Source of the DNA: an uncultured Pelagibacteraceae bacterium
GTDB lineage: Bacteria; Pseudomonadota; Alphaproteobacteria; Pelagibacterales; Pelagibacteraceae
Assembly (NCBI GenBank): GCA_902588255.1
Contig: CACIOK010000003.1
Coordinates: forward strand, 1 to 64,000
DNA: 64,000 nucleotides
Direction: 5' to 3'
Made by a program: the position numbers and the translations under genes. Positions 27,669 through 36,746 of this stretch are shown here, in pieces (the first letter of the stretch is position 1; each line of letters begins with the position of its first letter). The notes beneath the pieces were generated by a model. That model worked only from the letters and a program-made list of their open reading frames with translations. It made no database searches and was not told the origin of the DNA.

Positions 27669-28834
27669 GAAACTTTTTTTACTTCAGTACTTAGATCATC
27701 TTTAAAATGAGGCATTACTTTTTCTGTGAACATTTTGATACTTTTCATGCAGTCTTCGTGTTTGACACCTGGAAAATTTGACCAAACTTGTAAGTTTTGT
27801 AAATTTAACTCTGCTTTAAGTTCGTGTATTTTGTCTATTACATATTCAGGAGTTCCAAAAAGCATATTTCTTTTATGTAAAAAATCGTAACTTAGTAAAT
27901 CTAACTTACCTTTTGTTACTGGTAATTCTTCACCCGGATCCATATGGTTACCCAAACCTCTCCAGTGGCATACCCATCTCATGTAGTTTACCATATGCTC
28001 ACCTGCTTTCTCTTTTGCCTCTTCCATTGTATCTGCAACAAACATATCTCTTACCAATGAAATGCCTTCCCCCATCGGGACATTTCTTTTTTCTGCTTCA
28101 GACTTAGCGTTTTTAAATGCTTCAAATTTTATTTTTAAAGCCTTAACGGTCGGTATCCACATTATAATATTCAGACCTTGTTGTGCAGCCCACTCAATAG
28201 ATCTAATTCCATCTACTACCTGATGAATTGGTGGGTGGGGCTCTTGATAAGGTTTTGGAACAACGCTAATATTTTCCATAACATTTGTTTTAAGATTAAC
28301 CAAATCTTTATTTGGTGGACTCATGTCGTGCTGCCAAACATAATCTGGTGCAGGGTAAGTATAAAACTCACCTTTATGATTGAAAAATTTTTCTTTCCAA
28401 GCTTTTTTTAAAATTGTTAAAGTCTCTTCAAACAACCTGAAGTTTTTTGCTTGGTCTTTCATATCTGCTTCTTTATTTAAATTAATTGCTTCTCTTCCAT
28501 AAATTCCTCTTCCTATTCCAATTTCAACTCTTCCTTTTGATAATTGATCCAAGAGAGCAATATCTTCAGCCATTCTTATTGGATTGTGAAAAGTAATTAC
28601 ATTACAAGCTTGGCCAATTCTAATATTTTTTGTTCTAGCGGCAGCATCAACGCCCATCATAAGTGGGTTTGTTAGAGATTCCATTCCCTCATGGTTAAAA
28701 TGATGTTCGGTATACCATATTGAATTCCATTTATTCTGATCACAGTATTCTGTAATTTCTCTAGCTTCATCTAAAAGTATATCGTAAGGTTTATGTGTCC
28801 AGTTGGTAGTGTTACAAAAATAACCAATTTTCAT
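27665..28834 (-). CDS. LLM-class (luciferase-like) flavin-dependent oxidoreductase
   Basis: WYTEHHFNHEGMESLTNPLMMGVDAAARTKNIRIGQACNVITFHNPIRMAEDIALLDQLSKGRVEIGIGRG. Confidence 0.88.
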   Translation of the reverse strand: MKIGYFCNTTNWTHKPYDILLDEAREITEYCDQNKWNSIWYTEHHFNHEGMESLTNPLMMGVDAAARTKNIRIGQACNVITFHNPIRMAEDIALLDQLSKGRVEIGIGRGIYGREAINLNKEADMKDQAKNFRLFEETLTILKKAWKEKFFNHKGEFYTYPAPDYVWQHDMSPPNKDLVNLKTNVMENISVVPKPYQEPHPPIHQVVDGIRSIEWAAQQGLNIIMWIPTVKALKIKFEAFKNAKSEAEKRNVPMGEGISLVRDMFVADTMEEAKEKAGEHMVNYMRWVCHWRGLGNHMDPGEELPVTKGKLDLLSYDFLHKRNMLFGTPEYVIDKIHELKAELNLQNLQVWSNFPGVKHEDCMKSIKMFTEKVMPHFKDDLSTEVKKVS

Positions 28835-28935
28835 AAAAGCCTCCTTTAAAAATTAATTTAAAGACGACCGATCCCACTTTCGTATTTTAAACAACGACGA
28901 GTTATGTATCGCTTTATAAGTTGATATTATTATTG

Positions 28936-29904
28936 TTATCTTTGATATTCAATGAATTTTTTTAAAGATTGGTTGAGGAATTTTTCATAGATTAGAGCAT
29001 TATCTGTTGTTGTGCTTCCGTTTAAAAACGATTTACTCATTTTAAAATCATATGATGGCTCAAAGAAGAAAGGTATAGACATCCTTTTTTTTTTGTTCCA
29101 TAGCACTCTATGGTTTGTTGCTTTAAACTTACCTTTGCTTAAAAATTGAAGAGCCCTTCCTGTATTTACAACTAAAGCATTTTTATTAAAAGGTACATCA
29201 TACCATTTTTTATTCTTTCTATTTTGAACTTGTAAGCCACCTTTTTTATCTTGATAAAGAATTGTAAATATTCCACTGTCAACATGAGTTTCACACCCTA
29301 AAGCAACACCGTCCTGCCTAGAAATTTCTACTGGTTTGCTTTGGTTTGGATAAAAATTAAATCTTAAAGTGCTTAAAGTTTTAAACCTAGAAAAAGCCTT
29401 CTTTGAGTTGTTGATATCATTTTTATATAATTTAATTATGCATTTGAACAAAGTTTCCCCTAAAAAAAATAAATCATCAAAATAATTTGATAAAATTTTA
29501 ATTGATTTTTTGTCTATAGATTTTTCTAGATTTAAATATTCTATATATTGATTTTTAGTTAAATCAGCATATTTTTTTGTTACCTTCAAATCTCCAATAT
29601 CTAAACCTTCTTTTCCATTTACATCATTAGGAAAATATCCTCTATAAATATTTTTATTTTTAAAATTCCATTTTTTCGGAGCGAGTTTTATTTTATTTTT
29701 TTTAGATGAATTAAAAAATTTGTTACCAATATTACAAATATCTTTAATTTTTCTTTGACTTATCCCGTGCCCAGTAACTTGAAAAAAACCAATATCAATA
29801 CAAGCTTTTTTAATGCTATTTATAGTATTAATTGACTTTTTATTTTCAAAATTACTTTTTACTATTGATGAAATATTAATAGTAGGAATTAAATTCTTTG
29901 TCAT
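28936..29904 (-). CDS. 2-oxoglutarate/Fe(II) dioxygenase, isopenicillin N synthase-like family
   Basis: GFFQVTGHGISQRKI; HVDSGIFTILYQDKKGGLQVQ (HxD); TNHRVLWNKKKRMSIPFFFEPSYD (distal His, RxS). Confidence 0.85.
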   Translation of the reverse strand: MTKNLIPTINISSIVKSNFENKKSINTINSIKKACIDIGFFQVTGHGISQRKIKDICNIGNKFFNSSKKNKIKLAPKKWNFKNKNIYRGYFPNDVNGKEGLDIGDLKVTKKYADLTKNQYIEYLNLEKSIDKKSIKILSNYFDDLFFLGETLFKCIIKLYKNDINNSKKAFSRFKTLSTLRFNFYPNQSKPVEISRQDGVALGCETHVDSGIFTILYQDKKGGLQVQNRKNKKWYDVPFNKNALVVNTGRALQFLSKGKFKATNHRVLWNKKKRMSIPFFFEPSYDFKMSKSFLNGSTTTDNALIYEKFLNQSLKKFIEYQR

Positions 29905-30855
29905 TTATCTTAAAGGTTTTTCTGTAGCTATAAGTTGGTCTTGAGCTTTTTCACGTATAAATATATAAACACCACTAGATACAATTATTAATATTCCAAA
30001 AATTGTATTTAAAGAAGGTATTTCTTGAAAATAAATCCAACCTATTAGCGGTGACCATAATAGTATAGAATACTCAAAAGGCGAGACTACCGCAGGAGAA
30101 GCAATACTATAAGCTGTAAACAAACATAAAAAAGCAAGCGTGGCAGTAATTCCGGTCGCGATCATTAACCAAATAGACTCTTCCAAATCGACAAACCATT
30201 TTCTTAGTATGAACTGTGAAGCTGGATGATCTATAGTATTATATTGTCCATCGCCAATAATAAAATAAAAAATTATGCTAAAAAAAATTGCCCCAATGTA
30301 AAAAGTAAATGTTTGAGTGTAAACACTATCTTTGTCTGATGTCATTTTAATTATTATCATTGATAATGAATAACAAAGTGCACATAAAATTGGTAACAAA
30401 CTTAAATAATTGAAATTACTAAAATCAGGATTAAGTGTAATGTACACACCAATAAATCCCACAGCAACTGCCGCCCACCTTCTTGGTCCTACTTTTTCTT
30501 TTAAAATAAAATATGCAAATATTGTAATTAAAAATGGTGTAACGAAAAATAATGCGGTAGCTGTTCCTAGAGGTAATACTGTTAAAGAAACATAAAAAGT
30601 ACTAAAACCAAAAAAGAAAAGTATTACACGACATAGTGTTAAAATCGGATATTGGCTTTTAAACACTATTTGTTTTTTTGTAATCTTCAAAAATATTAGT
30701 ATAAGAGCAAAGCTTACAACAGTTCTTATTAAATAAATTTCGTATAAAGAAACAAAATTAAAAATGTGCTTCATAATCCCGTCTTGCACAGAAAAAACCA
30801 TCATTGCTAACAATATGAGAATTATTCCTCTGGTATTATTATTTTTTGAAGCCAT
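29905..30855 (-). CDS. DMT-superfamily (EamA) transporter
   Basis: Two EamA-like repeats; FFVTPFLITIFAYFILKEKVGPRRWAAVAVGFIGVYITL; SPFEYSILLWSPLIGWIYFQEIP. Confidence 0.83.
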   Translation of the reverse strand: MASKNNNTRGIILILLAMMVFSVQDGIMKHIFNFVSLYEIYLIRTVVSFALILIFLKITKKQIVFKSQYPILTLCRVILFFFGFSTFYVSLTVLPLGTATALFFVTPFLITIFAYFILKEKVGPRRWAAVAVGFIGVYITLNPDFSNFNYLSLLPILCALCYSLSMIIIKMTSDKDSVYTQTFTFYIGAIFFSIIFYFIIGDGQYNTIDHPASQFILRKWFVDLEESIWLMIATGITATLAFLCLFTAYSIASPAVVSPFEYSILLWSPLIGWIYFQEIPSLNTIFGILIIVSSGVYIFIREKAQDQLIATEKPLR

Positions 30856-30880
30856 TAGCTTCTATATCACATACTATTAT

Positions 30881-31990
30881 CTATTGCTTAGGAAAATAAT
30901 CTTGTAATTTTCCTTCCCTATGAACATCTGTTGTGCTGCAATGTAAACTTCCTCCAAACCCATAAGCTTCCCTAAAATCTACAGGCAAAACTTCCATACC
31001 TAGTTTATCAAGTTGCTCAGCTTGATACACTTCGCTTTTTTCTACACATACTGTTTTTGGATCTAAAACTAAAATATTCATTGATAACCATATTGAATAG
31101 TAAGTAAGAGGAGGTGGAGAATTATGCGCTGGTTGTGCTGCTTCAATAATTTGCCAACCGTTATCCTCAAAAAGTTTTCTTTGCTCTTTAGGAATTTTTC
31201 TTACAGGGTTATTCAATATTAGACCAGGTCTAATGGGAGTAAAAGTTGCATCTATATGAATAGGGTAAGGATCGCCTGGGAAATTTACAGTATGTACACG
31301 GTGATCAGGAAAATGTCTTTTTAACCAATCTATTCCTTTTAAATTTGTAGTAAAACCATGTTGAACAATTAAGTCTTTACCAAACCTTAAAATATCTGCA
31401 GCATCGAAAAGAGGCTCCTCTTCAGTTGTTACAAAATATTTTTTTTCAGCCCATTCTAATCTTTGCTCTATACTTACCTCATCTGATAAATAATTTTTAT
31501 GATAGTCTTTATCTGTTAATCTAGGTTTTGGTGCAGATTCATGTTTCATACCCGGATCTTCAATAAAATATTTTTGCAATAAAGGTCTGTAAGCTAGATA
31601 TTCAAACCATCTACATCGAAAGCTCATCGTTGCTTCTAGCATTTCTTTTCCAACAGTAATAATTACATCTCTCGATGGCATACATCCAAACATATGTTCA
31701 GCTTTCCAATCAGGCGTTGCAATTTTTTCATCAAATTTCAAAGGAGTTGGCCTATCTACTCTGACTCCTCGACTCTCCAATGTTTTTACAAACTTATCTA
31801 AGAGTTCATTTGCTTTATCTATAGAGTCTTGAGTTCTTCTACCATGCTTTCCTTTCATAACTGAGTCAGGAGGAATCTTAACATCCACTGCAGGCTCAGG
31901 AGCGGGTATACAACAATTATCTGCTCTACCAACAATTACATGTTTTAAGGGGTCCCATTCATTCCAACTACTTACAATAGTTTTTTTCAT
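30881..31990 (-). CDS. Amidinotransferase (glycine/inosamine amidinotransferase-like)
   Basis: SSWNEWDPLKHVIVGRAD; FDAADILRFGKDL; PIHIDATFTPIRPG; GGSLHCSTTDV with candidate catalytic Cys. Confidence 0.87.
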   Translation of the reverse strand: MKKTIVSSWNEWDPLKHVIVGRADNCCIPAPEPAVDVKIPPDSVMKGKHGRRTQDSIDKANELLDKFVKTLESRGVRVDRPTPLKFDEKIATPDWKAEHMFGCMPSRDVIITVGKEMLEATMSFRCRWFEYLAYRPLLQKYFIEDPGMKHESAPKPRLTDKDYHKNYLSDEVSIEQRLEWAEKKYFVTTEEEPLFDAADILRFGKDLIVQHGFTTNLKGIDWLKRHFPDHRVHTVNFPGDPYPIHIDATFTPIRPGLILNNPVRKIPKEQRKLFEDNGWQIIEAAQPAHNSPPPLTYYSIWLSMNILVLDPKTVCVEKSEVYQAEQLDKLGMEVLPVDFREAYGFGGSLHCSTTDVHREGKLQDYFPKQ

Positions 31991-32119
31991 ATAATTAAGA
32001 TAAATAATTTAATTAATATATATTTTCAATAATAATAATTTTAGTTTAGTGTCTGAAAAATGGAAGAAAAAAAAAATAAAAACAAGTCTAAAGAGAATTT
32101 TTAAAAAATTAGATAAATA

Positions 32120-32896
32120 ATGAACTGCACAATTAAATCTATAAATTATTGTCCAGTAAAATCTTTATCATTTGAAAGCATTGAGACGTGTAATATTAAA
32201 AAAAATCTCGGTATGCCAAATGATAGAATTTTTGCTTTTTCTAGAGGTATTAATATTGAAGATGCAAAATCGATCGAAAAGAATCCAAATGAAAGAAAAT
32301 TAAATAATTTCTTAACTTTAAAAAACTCACCCGCTTTAAACAAATACAACTTCTCATATATCAAAAATAAACTTACTTTAATTTTAGAAGGTAAAGAAAT
32401 AATTTCTATTTCACCAGATAATACTGAAGAAAGATCTTTACTTATTGAAAAATTAGTAGAATTAGAAAGCAGTCTAATAAAGCCTATTTCACTTTTGTAT
32501 AATGAAGATTTCCCTTTTTATGATACCTCACATTCAAATAACGTTTTTAACTCTATGTCATTAATAAATCTTAGTAGTGTTAAAGATTTTGAAGAAAAAA
32601 TTGCAGAAAAAATAGAACCTCAAAGATTCAGGGGCAATTTTTATGTTGAGGGTATTGATGCATGGGAAGAACGCAAATGGATTAATAAAATTATAAAAAT
32701 AAATAATATTTCTTTTAAAGTTGAAAAAAATATTCCCAGATGTGTTGCCATTAATCTTAAACCAAAAACTGATGACAATTCTCTAAATTTACTTCAATCA
32801 TTAAAAAAAAGCTATAATCATTTTGATATGGGTATTTATTTAAGAGCAGAGAGTGATGGTAAAATAAGTTTAGGTGACAAGTTAGAATTAACTTAA
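32120..32896 (+). CDS. MOSC-domain protein
   Basis: INYCPVKSLSFESIE N-terminal; RFRGNFYVEGIDAWEERKWINK...NIPRCVAINLKPKT. Confidence 0.75.
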   Translation: MNCTIKSINYCPVKSLSFESIETCNIKKNLGMPNDRIFAFSRGINIEDAKSIEKNPNERKLNNFLTLKNSPALNKYNFSYIKNKLTLILEGKEIISISPDNTEERSLLIEKLVELESSLIKPISLLYNEDFPFYDTSHSNNVFNSMSLINLSSVKDFEEKIAEKIEPQRFRGNFYVEGIDAWEERKWINKIIKINNISFKVEKNIPRCVAINLKPKTDDNSLNLLQSLKKSYNHFDMGIYLRAESDGKISLGDKLELT

Positions 32897-33008
32897 AAAA
32901 GATAATTTTAATTAAATAGAGTCAACCTTAGATTGAATAATTTCTTACTATACAAATACCTTTTTTTTTAGTTAAATTATTTTTTAAATTAAATTAATAG
33001 GGGAGATT

Positions 33009-33854
33009 ATGAGAAAATATATTAAATCAATTACAGTTCTTCTTGTTATTCTTTTTGGCGTTTCTTCTGTTAGTGCAGCGACGCTAACTCAAAGATTGGC
33101 AGATGGACATAAATTAAGATTAGGCTTTGGTACAGCAGTGCCGTGGGCTTACGCAGGAGACAATGGAGAAGCATTAGGTTTTGTTAACATGATTGCTTTA
33201 ACTGTTTTAGAAGAAATGGGAATTACAGAGCACGAAACTAAAGTTTTTGAGTGGTCTGGACTAATTCCAGGAATAAACGCAGATCGTTCAGACATGATAA
33301 CGGGCGGTATGTATATCTTGAAAAGCAGATGTGAAAATATTAATTTTTCAGATCCGATAGGAGTTTTTGGTGATGCAATGCTAGTTCCTAAAGGGAATCC
33401 TAAAGGAATTAACAACTATGCTGACGTTATCAGAACAGGAGCTACACTCGTAACTGGTACTGGTTTCAATACAGTAGAAGCTGCTAAAAAATTTGGTGTA
33501 CCTGATAGTCAAATGTTATTAGTAGAAGGTGAAGTGGGAATACTTGCTGCTATGAAAGCAGGAAGAGCCGATGCAGCAGTTCAAACATTTTTTGGTGCAA
33601 AAGAGCATGAAGAAAAAACTGGTGGTGCATTTGAAGTAACTGATCCTAAGCTTATGCCAAAAGAAACTGTAAATGTAGTTGGAATTGGTTTTAGAAAAAG
33701 CGACAATGAATTTAGAGAAGCATTCAATGCTGCTTTAGCTAAAGTTTTAGCTAATCCCGCTAAAATGTTAGAAAGAGCTGGTGAGTATGGGTATGATAAA
33801 GCTCAACTTCCACCTGCAGATATGACTACAGAGTGGGCTTGCTCAACTAAGTAG
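33009..33854 (+). CDS. Amino-acid/ectoine-type ABC substrate-binding protein (EhuB-like)
   Basis: SBP_bac_3 pattern: LRLGFGTAVPWAYAGDNGEALGFVNMIALTVLEEMG; ADRSDMITGGMYILKSRCENINFSDPI; followed by two permeases and an ATPase. GGGGAG RBS. Confidence 0.7.
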   Translation: MRKYIKSITVLLVILFGVSSVSAATLTQRLADGHKLRLGFGTAVPWAYAGDNGEALGFVNMIALTVLEEMGITEHETKVFEWSGLIPGINADRSDMITGGMYILKSRCENINFSDPIGVFGDAMLVPKGNPKGINNYADVIRTGATLVTGTGFNTVEAAKKFGVPDSQMLLVEGEVGILAAMKAGRADAAVQTFFGAKEHEEKTGGAFEVTDPKLMPKETVNVVGIGFRKSDNEFREAFNAALAKVLANPAKMLERAGEYGYDKAQLPPADMTTEWACSTK

Positions 33855-33873
33855 TATAAAATCATAATTTATT

Positions 33874-33912
33874 AATCAGGCGACAAAAAATTAAAGTCGC
33901 CTGATTTTTTTT
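33874..33912 (+). terminator. Rho-independent terminator/attenuator between SBP and permease genes
   Basis: aatcaggcgac-aaaaaattaaa-gtcgcctgatt followed by TTTTTT. Confidence 0.88.
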
Positions 33913-33933
33913 AACTTTATTTAAGGTCATACA

Positions 33934-34605
33934 GTGAGCTATTTTGCATTTTTAGCTGAACACGGAACGACATTACTTCTAGGAACAGTCACTACTATAA
34001 AAGTTTTGATATGTTCTATGATTTTGTATGTGATTATTTCAATGATTTTCGGCTTGATGCGTTTATCTAAAAATCTAATTATTCAAGGAATTGCTACTGT
34101 ATATATAGAATTTTTTAGAGGAACTTCATTATTAGTTCAACTTTTCTGGGTATATTACGTGTTACCATTTTTTGGAATTTCATTAGAAGCATTTGTTGCA
34201 GGAGTAGTTGCCTTAGGTTTGAACTTTGGTGCATATGGTGCAGAGATAGTAAGAGGTGGAATACTAGCTGTACCGAAGGGTCAATGGGAAGCTGCTCATG
34301 CTCTTAATTTTAGTCCAGCAAAAAGAATTAAAAGAATAATTATTCCACAAATTTTTCCTATAATTTTGCCACCAGCAGCAAATTTGACAGTAGAACTTTT
34401 AAAAGCAACTGCTTTAGTAGCTCTTGTGACAGTTGTTGATTTAACTTTTGAGGCAAAACAAATTAATTCCATTACTTGGCTTTCTGCACAATGTTTTGGA
34501 ACAGCCTTATTAATTTATTATATCATGGCTAGGTTAGCGCTTGTTCCATTTTTAAGATGGTTAGAAGTTTTAGCTGCAAAAAAGGTTGGGAGAGGAAACG
34601 TTTAA
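33934..34605 (+). CDS. Polar amino-acid/ectoine-type ABC permease (EhuC-like)
   Basis: EFFRGTSLLVQLFWVYYVLP; GAYGAEIVRGGILAVPKGQWEAAHALNFSPAKRIKRIIIPQ. Confidence 0.77.
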   Translation: MSYFAFLAEHGTTLLLGTVTTIKVLICSMILYVIISMIFGLMRLSKNLIIQGIATVYIEFFRGTSLLVQLFWVYYVLPFFGISLEAFVAGVVALGLNFGAYGAEIVRGGILAVPKGQWEAAHALNFSPAKRIKRIIIPQIFPIILPPAANLTVELLKATALVALVTVVDLTFEAKQINSITWLSAQCFGTALLIYYIMARLALVPFLRWLEVLAAKKVGRGNV

Positions 34606-34609
34606 TATT

Positions 34610-35287
34610 ATGGAAATGGGTTTTAGATGGGATTTTGCTTATGAAATATTACCTCAAATGTTATGGGCAACCTTAAATACTATAATTGCAGCAGGAGTAG
34701 GGTATGCAATAGCACTTGTTGTTGGACTTTTTTTTTTATTAGGTCAAAGAACACCGTCAAAAATTATAAATGGAATAAATAGAGAAATTGTTGAATTTAT
34801 TCGCTCGACACCATTATTGATTCAATTATTTTTTGTATATTTCGTTTTACCTCAGTTTGGAATAAAATTATCAGCCTGGGTTTGTGGAATGATAACAATT
34901 GGTTTACATTTTGGAACTTATCTTTCAGAAGTTTACAGAGGAGCTTTAGAAGGTGTTTCAAAAACTCAATGGGAAGCATGTAGAGCACTAAATTTTTCCA
35001 CAGTTTATACCTACAGAAGAATTGTCCTACCACAAGCTTTTCCAATTGCTATTCCAGGAATGGGAAACTATTTAGTAGGTATTTTTAAAGATACACCACT
35101 TTTGTCGACAATAGGGGTTGCTGAGTTATTCCACGCAGCAACAGCAGTTGGGGGCTATAATTATAGATATTTGGAACCTTACACAATGGTTGGTATAATA
35201 TTCTTAATTCTTTCTATTCCAGCAGCTATGTGGGTTAGAAAGTTGGAAAGAAGAGTTAATGTTGCTCAAGGAAAAATAAAACAATAA
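34610..35287 (+). CDS. Polar amino-acid/ectoine-type ABC permease (EhuD-like)
   Basis: EFIRSTPLLIQLFFVYFVLPQFG; YLSEVYRGALEGVSKTQWEACRALNFS. Probable ATG at 34610 inside the tracked ORF (34586). Confidence 0.77.
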   Translation: MEMGFRWDFAYEILPQMLWATLNTIIAAGVGYAIALVVGLFFLLGQRTPSKIINGINREIVEFIRSTPLLIQLFFVYFVLPQFGIKLSAWVCGMITIGLHFGTYLSEVYRGALEGVSKTQWEACRALNFSTVYTYRRIVLPQAFPIAIPGMGNYLVGIFKDTPLLSTIGVAELFHAATAVGGYNYRYLEPYTMVGIIFLILSIPAAMWVRKLERRVNVAQGKIKQ

Positions 35288-35299
35288 AGAATTTAAATT

Positions 35300-36091
35300 A
35301 TGCAAAATAAAAAAACTGATGAAATTATTGTAAAATTCGAAGAAGTAACAAAGCAATATGGCGATCTAGTAGTTTTAGACAAGTTGAATTTAGAGATTAA
35401 AAAAAATGAAATGGTATCAATCATTGGACCATCAGGCTCAGGAAAAACTACTGTTTTAAGAGTTTTAATGACATTAGAAAAAATTAATGGAGGTGTGATC
35501 CATTTAGATGGCGAGTCATTAACACATATGAATTCAGACGGAAAGTTAGTCGAAGCAAGTGAAAAATACTTAAGAGAAAGACGTTCAAAAATTGGAATGG
35601 TATTTCAACAATTTAATTTATTTCCACACATGACAGCTCTTCAAAATTGTATCGAAGCACCCATAGAAGTTCTCGGAATGAAAAAAGAAGAGGCGGAACA
35701 AAGAGCGCTTGAATTATTAGAATTAGTTGGTTTAACAGATAAGAAAGATCAACATCCAACAAGATTATCAGGAGGACAACAGCAAAGGGTAGCTATAGCA
35801 AGAGCTTTGGCAATGAGACCAAAAGTAATGCTTCTGGATGAGATTACTTCAGCGTTAGACCCTGAGGTAGTAGGTGAAGTCTTAAATGTAATTAGATCTT
35901 TAAATAAAGAACATAGTTTAACAATGATAATGGTAACACATCAAATGGGATTTGCTCGAGAAATATCAGATCGTGTATGTTTTTTTAATGAAGGAAAAAT
36001 TTTTGAACAAGGTCCACCCGAAAAATTATTCGGTGACCCACAAAATGAAAGAACAAAGCAATTTTTACATGCAGTTTTGGATGCAAATTAG
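35300..36091 (+). CDS. Amino-acid/ectoine-type ABC ATP-binding protein (EhuA-like)
   Basis: GPSGSGKTTVLRVLMTLE; RLSGGQQQRVAIARALAMRPKVMLLDEITSALDPEVVGEVL. Confidence 0.8.
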   Translation: MQNKKTDEIIVKFEEVTKQYGDLVVLDKLNLEIKKNEMVSIIGPSGSGKTTVLRVLMTLEKINGGVIHLDGESLTHMNSDGKLVEASEKYLRERRSKIGMVFQQFNLFPHMTALQNCIEAPIEVLGMKKEEAEQRALELLELVGLTDKKDQHPTRLSGGQQQRVAIARALAMRPKVMLLDEITSALDPEVVGEVLNVIRSLNKEHSLTMIMVTHQMGFAREISDRVCFFNEGKIFEQGPPEKLFGDPQNERTKQFLHAVLDAN

Positions 36092-36174
36092 AGAATGAGT
36101 ATCAAATTAATGCATAACTGATTTCCTTAAATAACATTATTAAAAAACAGTAATATTATTAAAAATCACGAAAT

Positions 36175-36738
36175 ATGATAGAGAATAACAAAGAAAAAAT
36201 TAAAACAAGAATAAAATCTGGAATTCAAAAAAATAGACAGATTATAAAAGATAAATTTAATAATTTTTTTGAATGGGTTAAAGGTGCAGACCTAGTAAGC
36301 TTGAAAGAATGTAATACAAATGAAGATCCTGTAAGACCCGAGCTAGATAATGAATTTAGAACAAGCTATGGAAGAAAAATTTATGGCGTTCAATATAAAA
36401 ATGAAATTCATGCAATAATGTGTTTTGCATTTACAAACGAAATTCCTAAATCAGTTGATGAGTTAGATAAATTAAGCAAAGATGCTTTTTTACAAAGTAC
36501 TCTTAGAGGTCAAAAAGTTGGAAAAATAGCCATCGCCTACACAGTTTGGTCTAAAAAAAAAGGAGGAGGTAAATTAATTGTAAAAGAAGTATTTAAAATG
36601 ATTAAAAAATCAAATCATCTTAATAGACTTGTGACACTCTCTCCTCTAACTGATATGGCGACTAAATTTCATTTAAGAAACAAAGCAAAACTTGTAAGAG
36701 TAAATGAAACGACACAAAACTTTGAATATATAAAATAA
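36175..36738 (+). CDS. Conserved-looking hypothetical protein, possibly GNAT-like
   Basis: Full-length ORF with normal codon usage; no firm motif recognised. Confidence 0.4.
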   Translation: MIENNKEKIKTRIKSGIQKNRQIIKDKFNNFFEWVKGADLVSLKECNTNEDPVRPELDNEFRTSYGRKIYGVQYKNEIHAIMCFAFTNEIPKSVDELDKLSKDAFLQSTLRGQKVGKIAIAYTVWSKKKGGGKLIVKEVFKMIKKSNHLNRLVTLSPLTDMATKFHLRNKAKLVRVNETTQNFEYIK

Positions 36739-36746
36739 ATAAACTA

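Noticed and set aside
32059-32103. 14-aa ORF MEEKKNKNKSKENF before the MOSC gene
   Set aside because: Too short and low complexity; no RBS or conservation evidence.
36175-36738. Confident GNAT assignment for the 187-aa protein
   Set aside because: Fold impression only; acetyl-CoA-binding motif not clear, so left as hypothetical.
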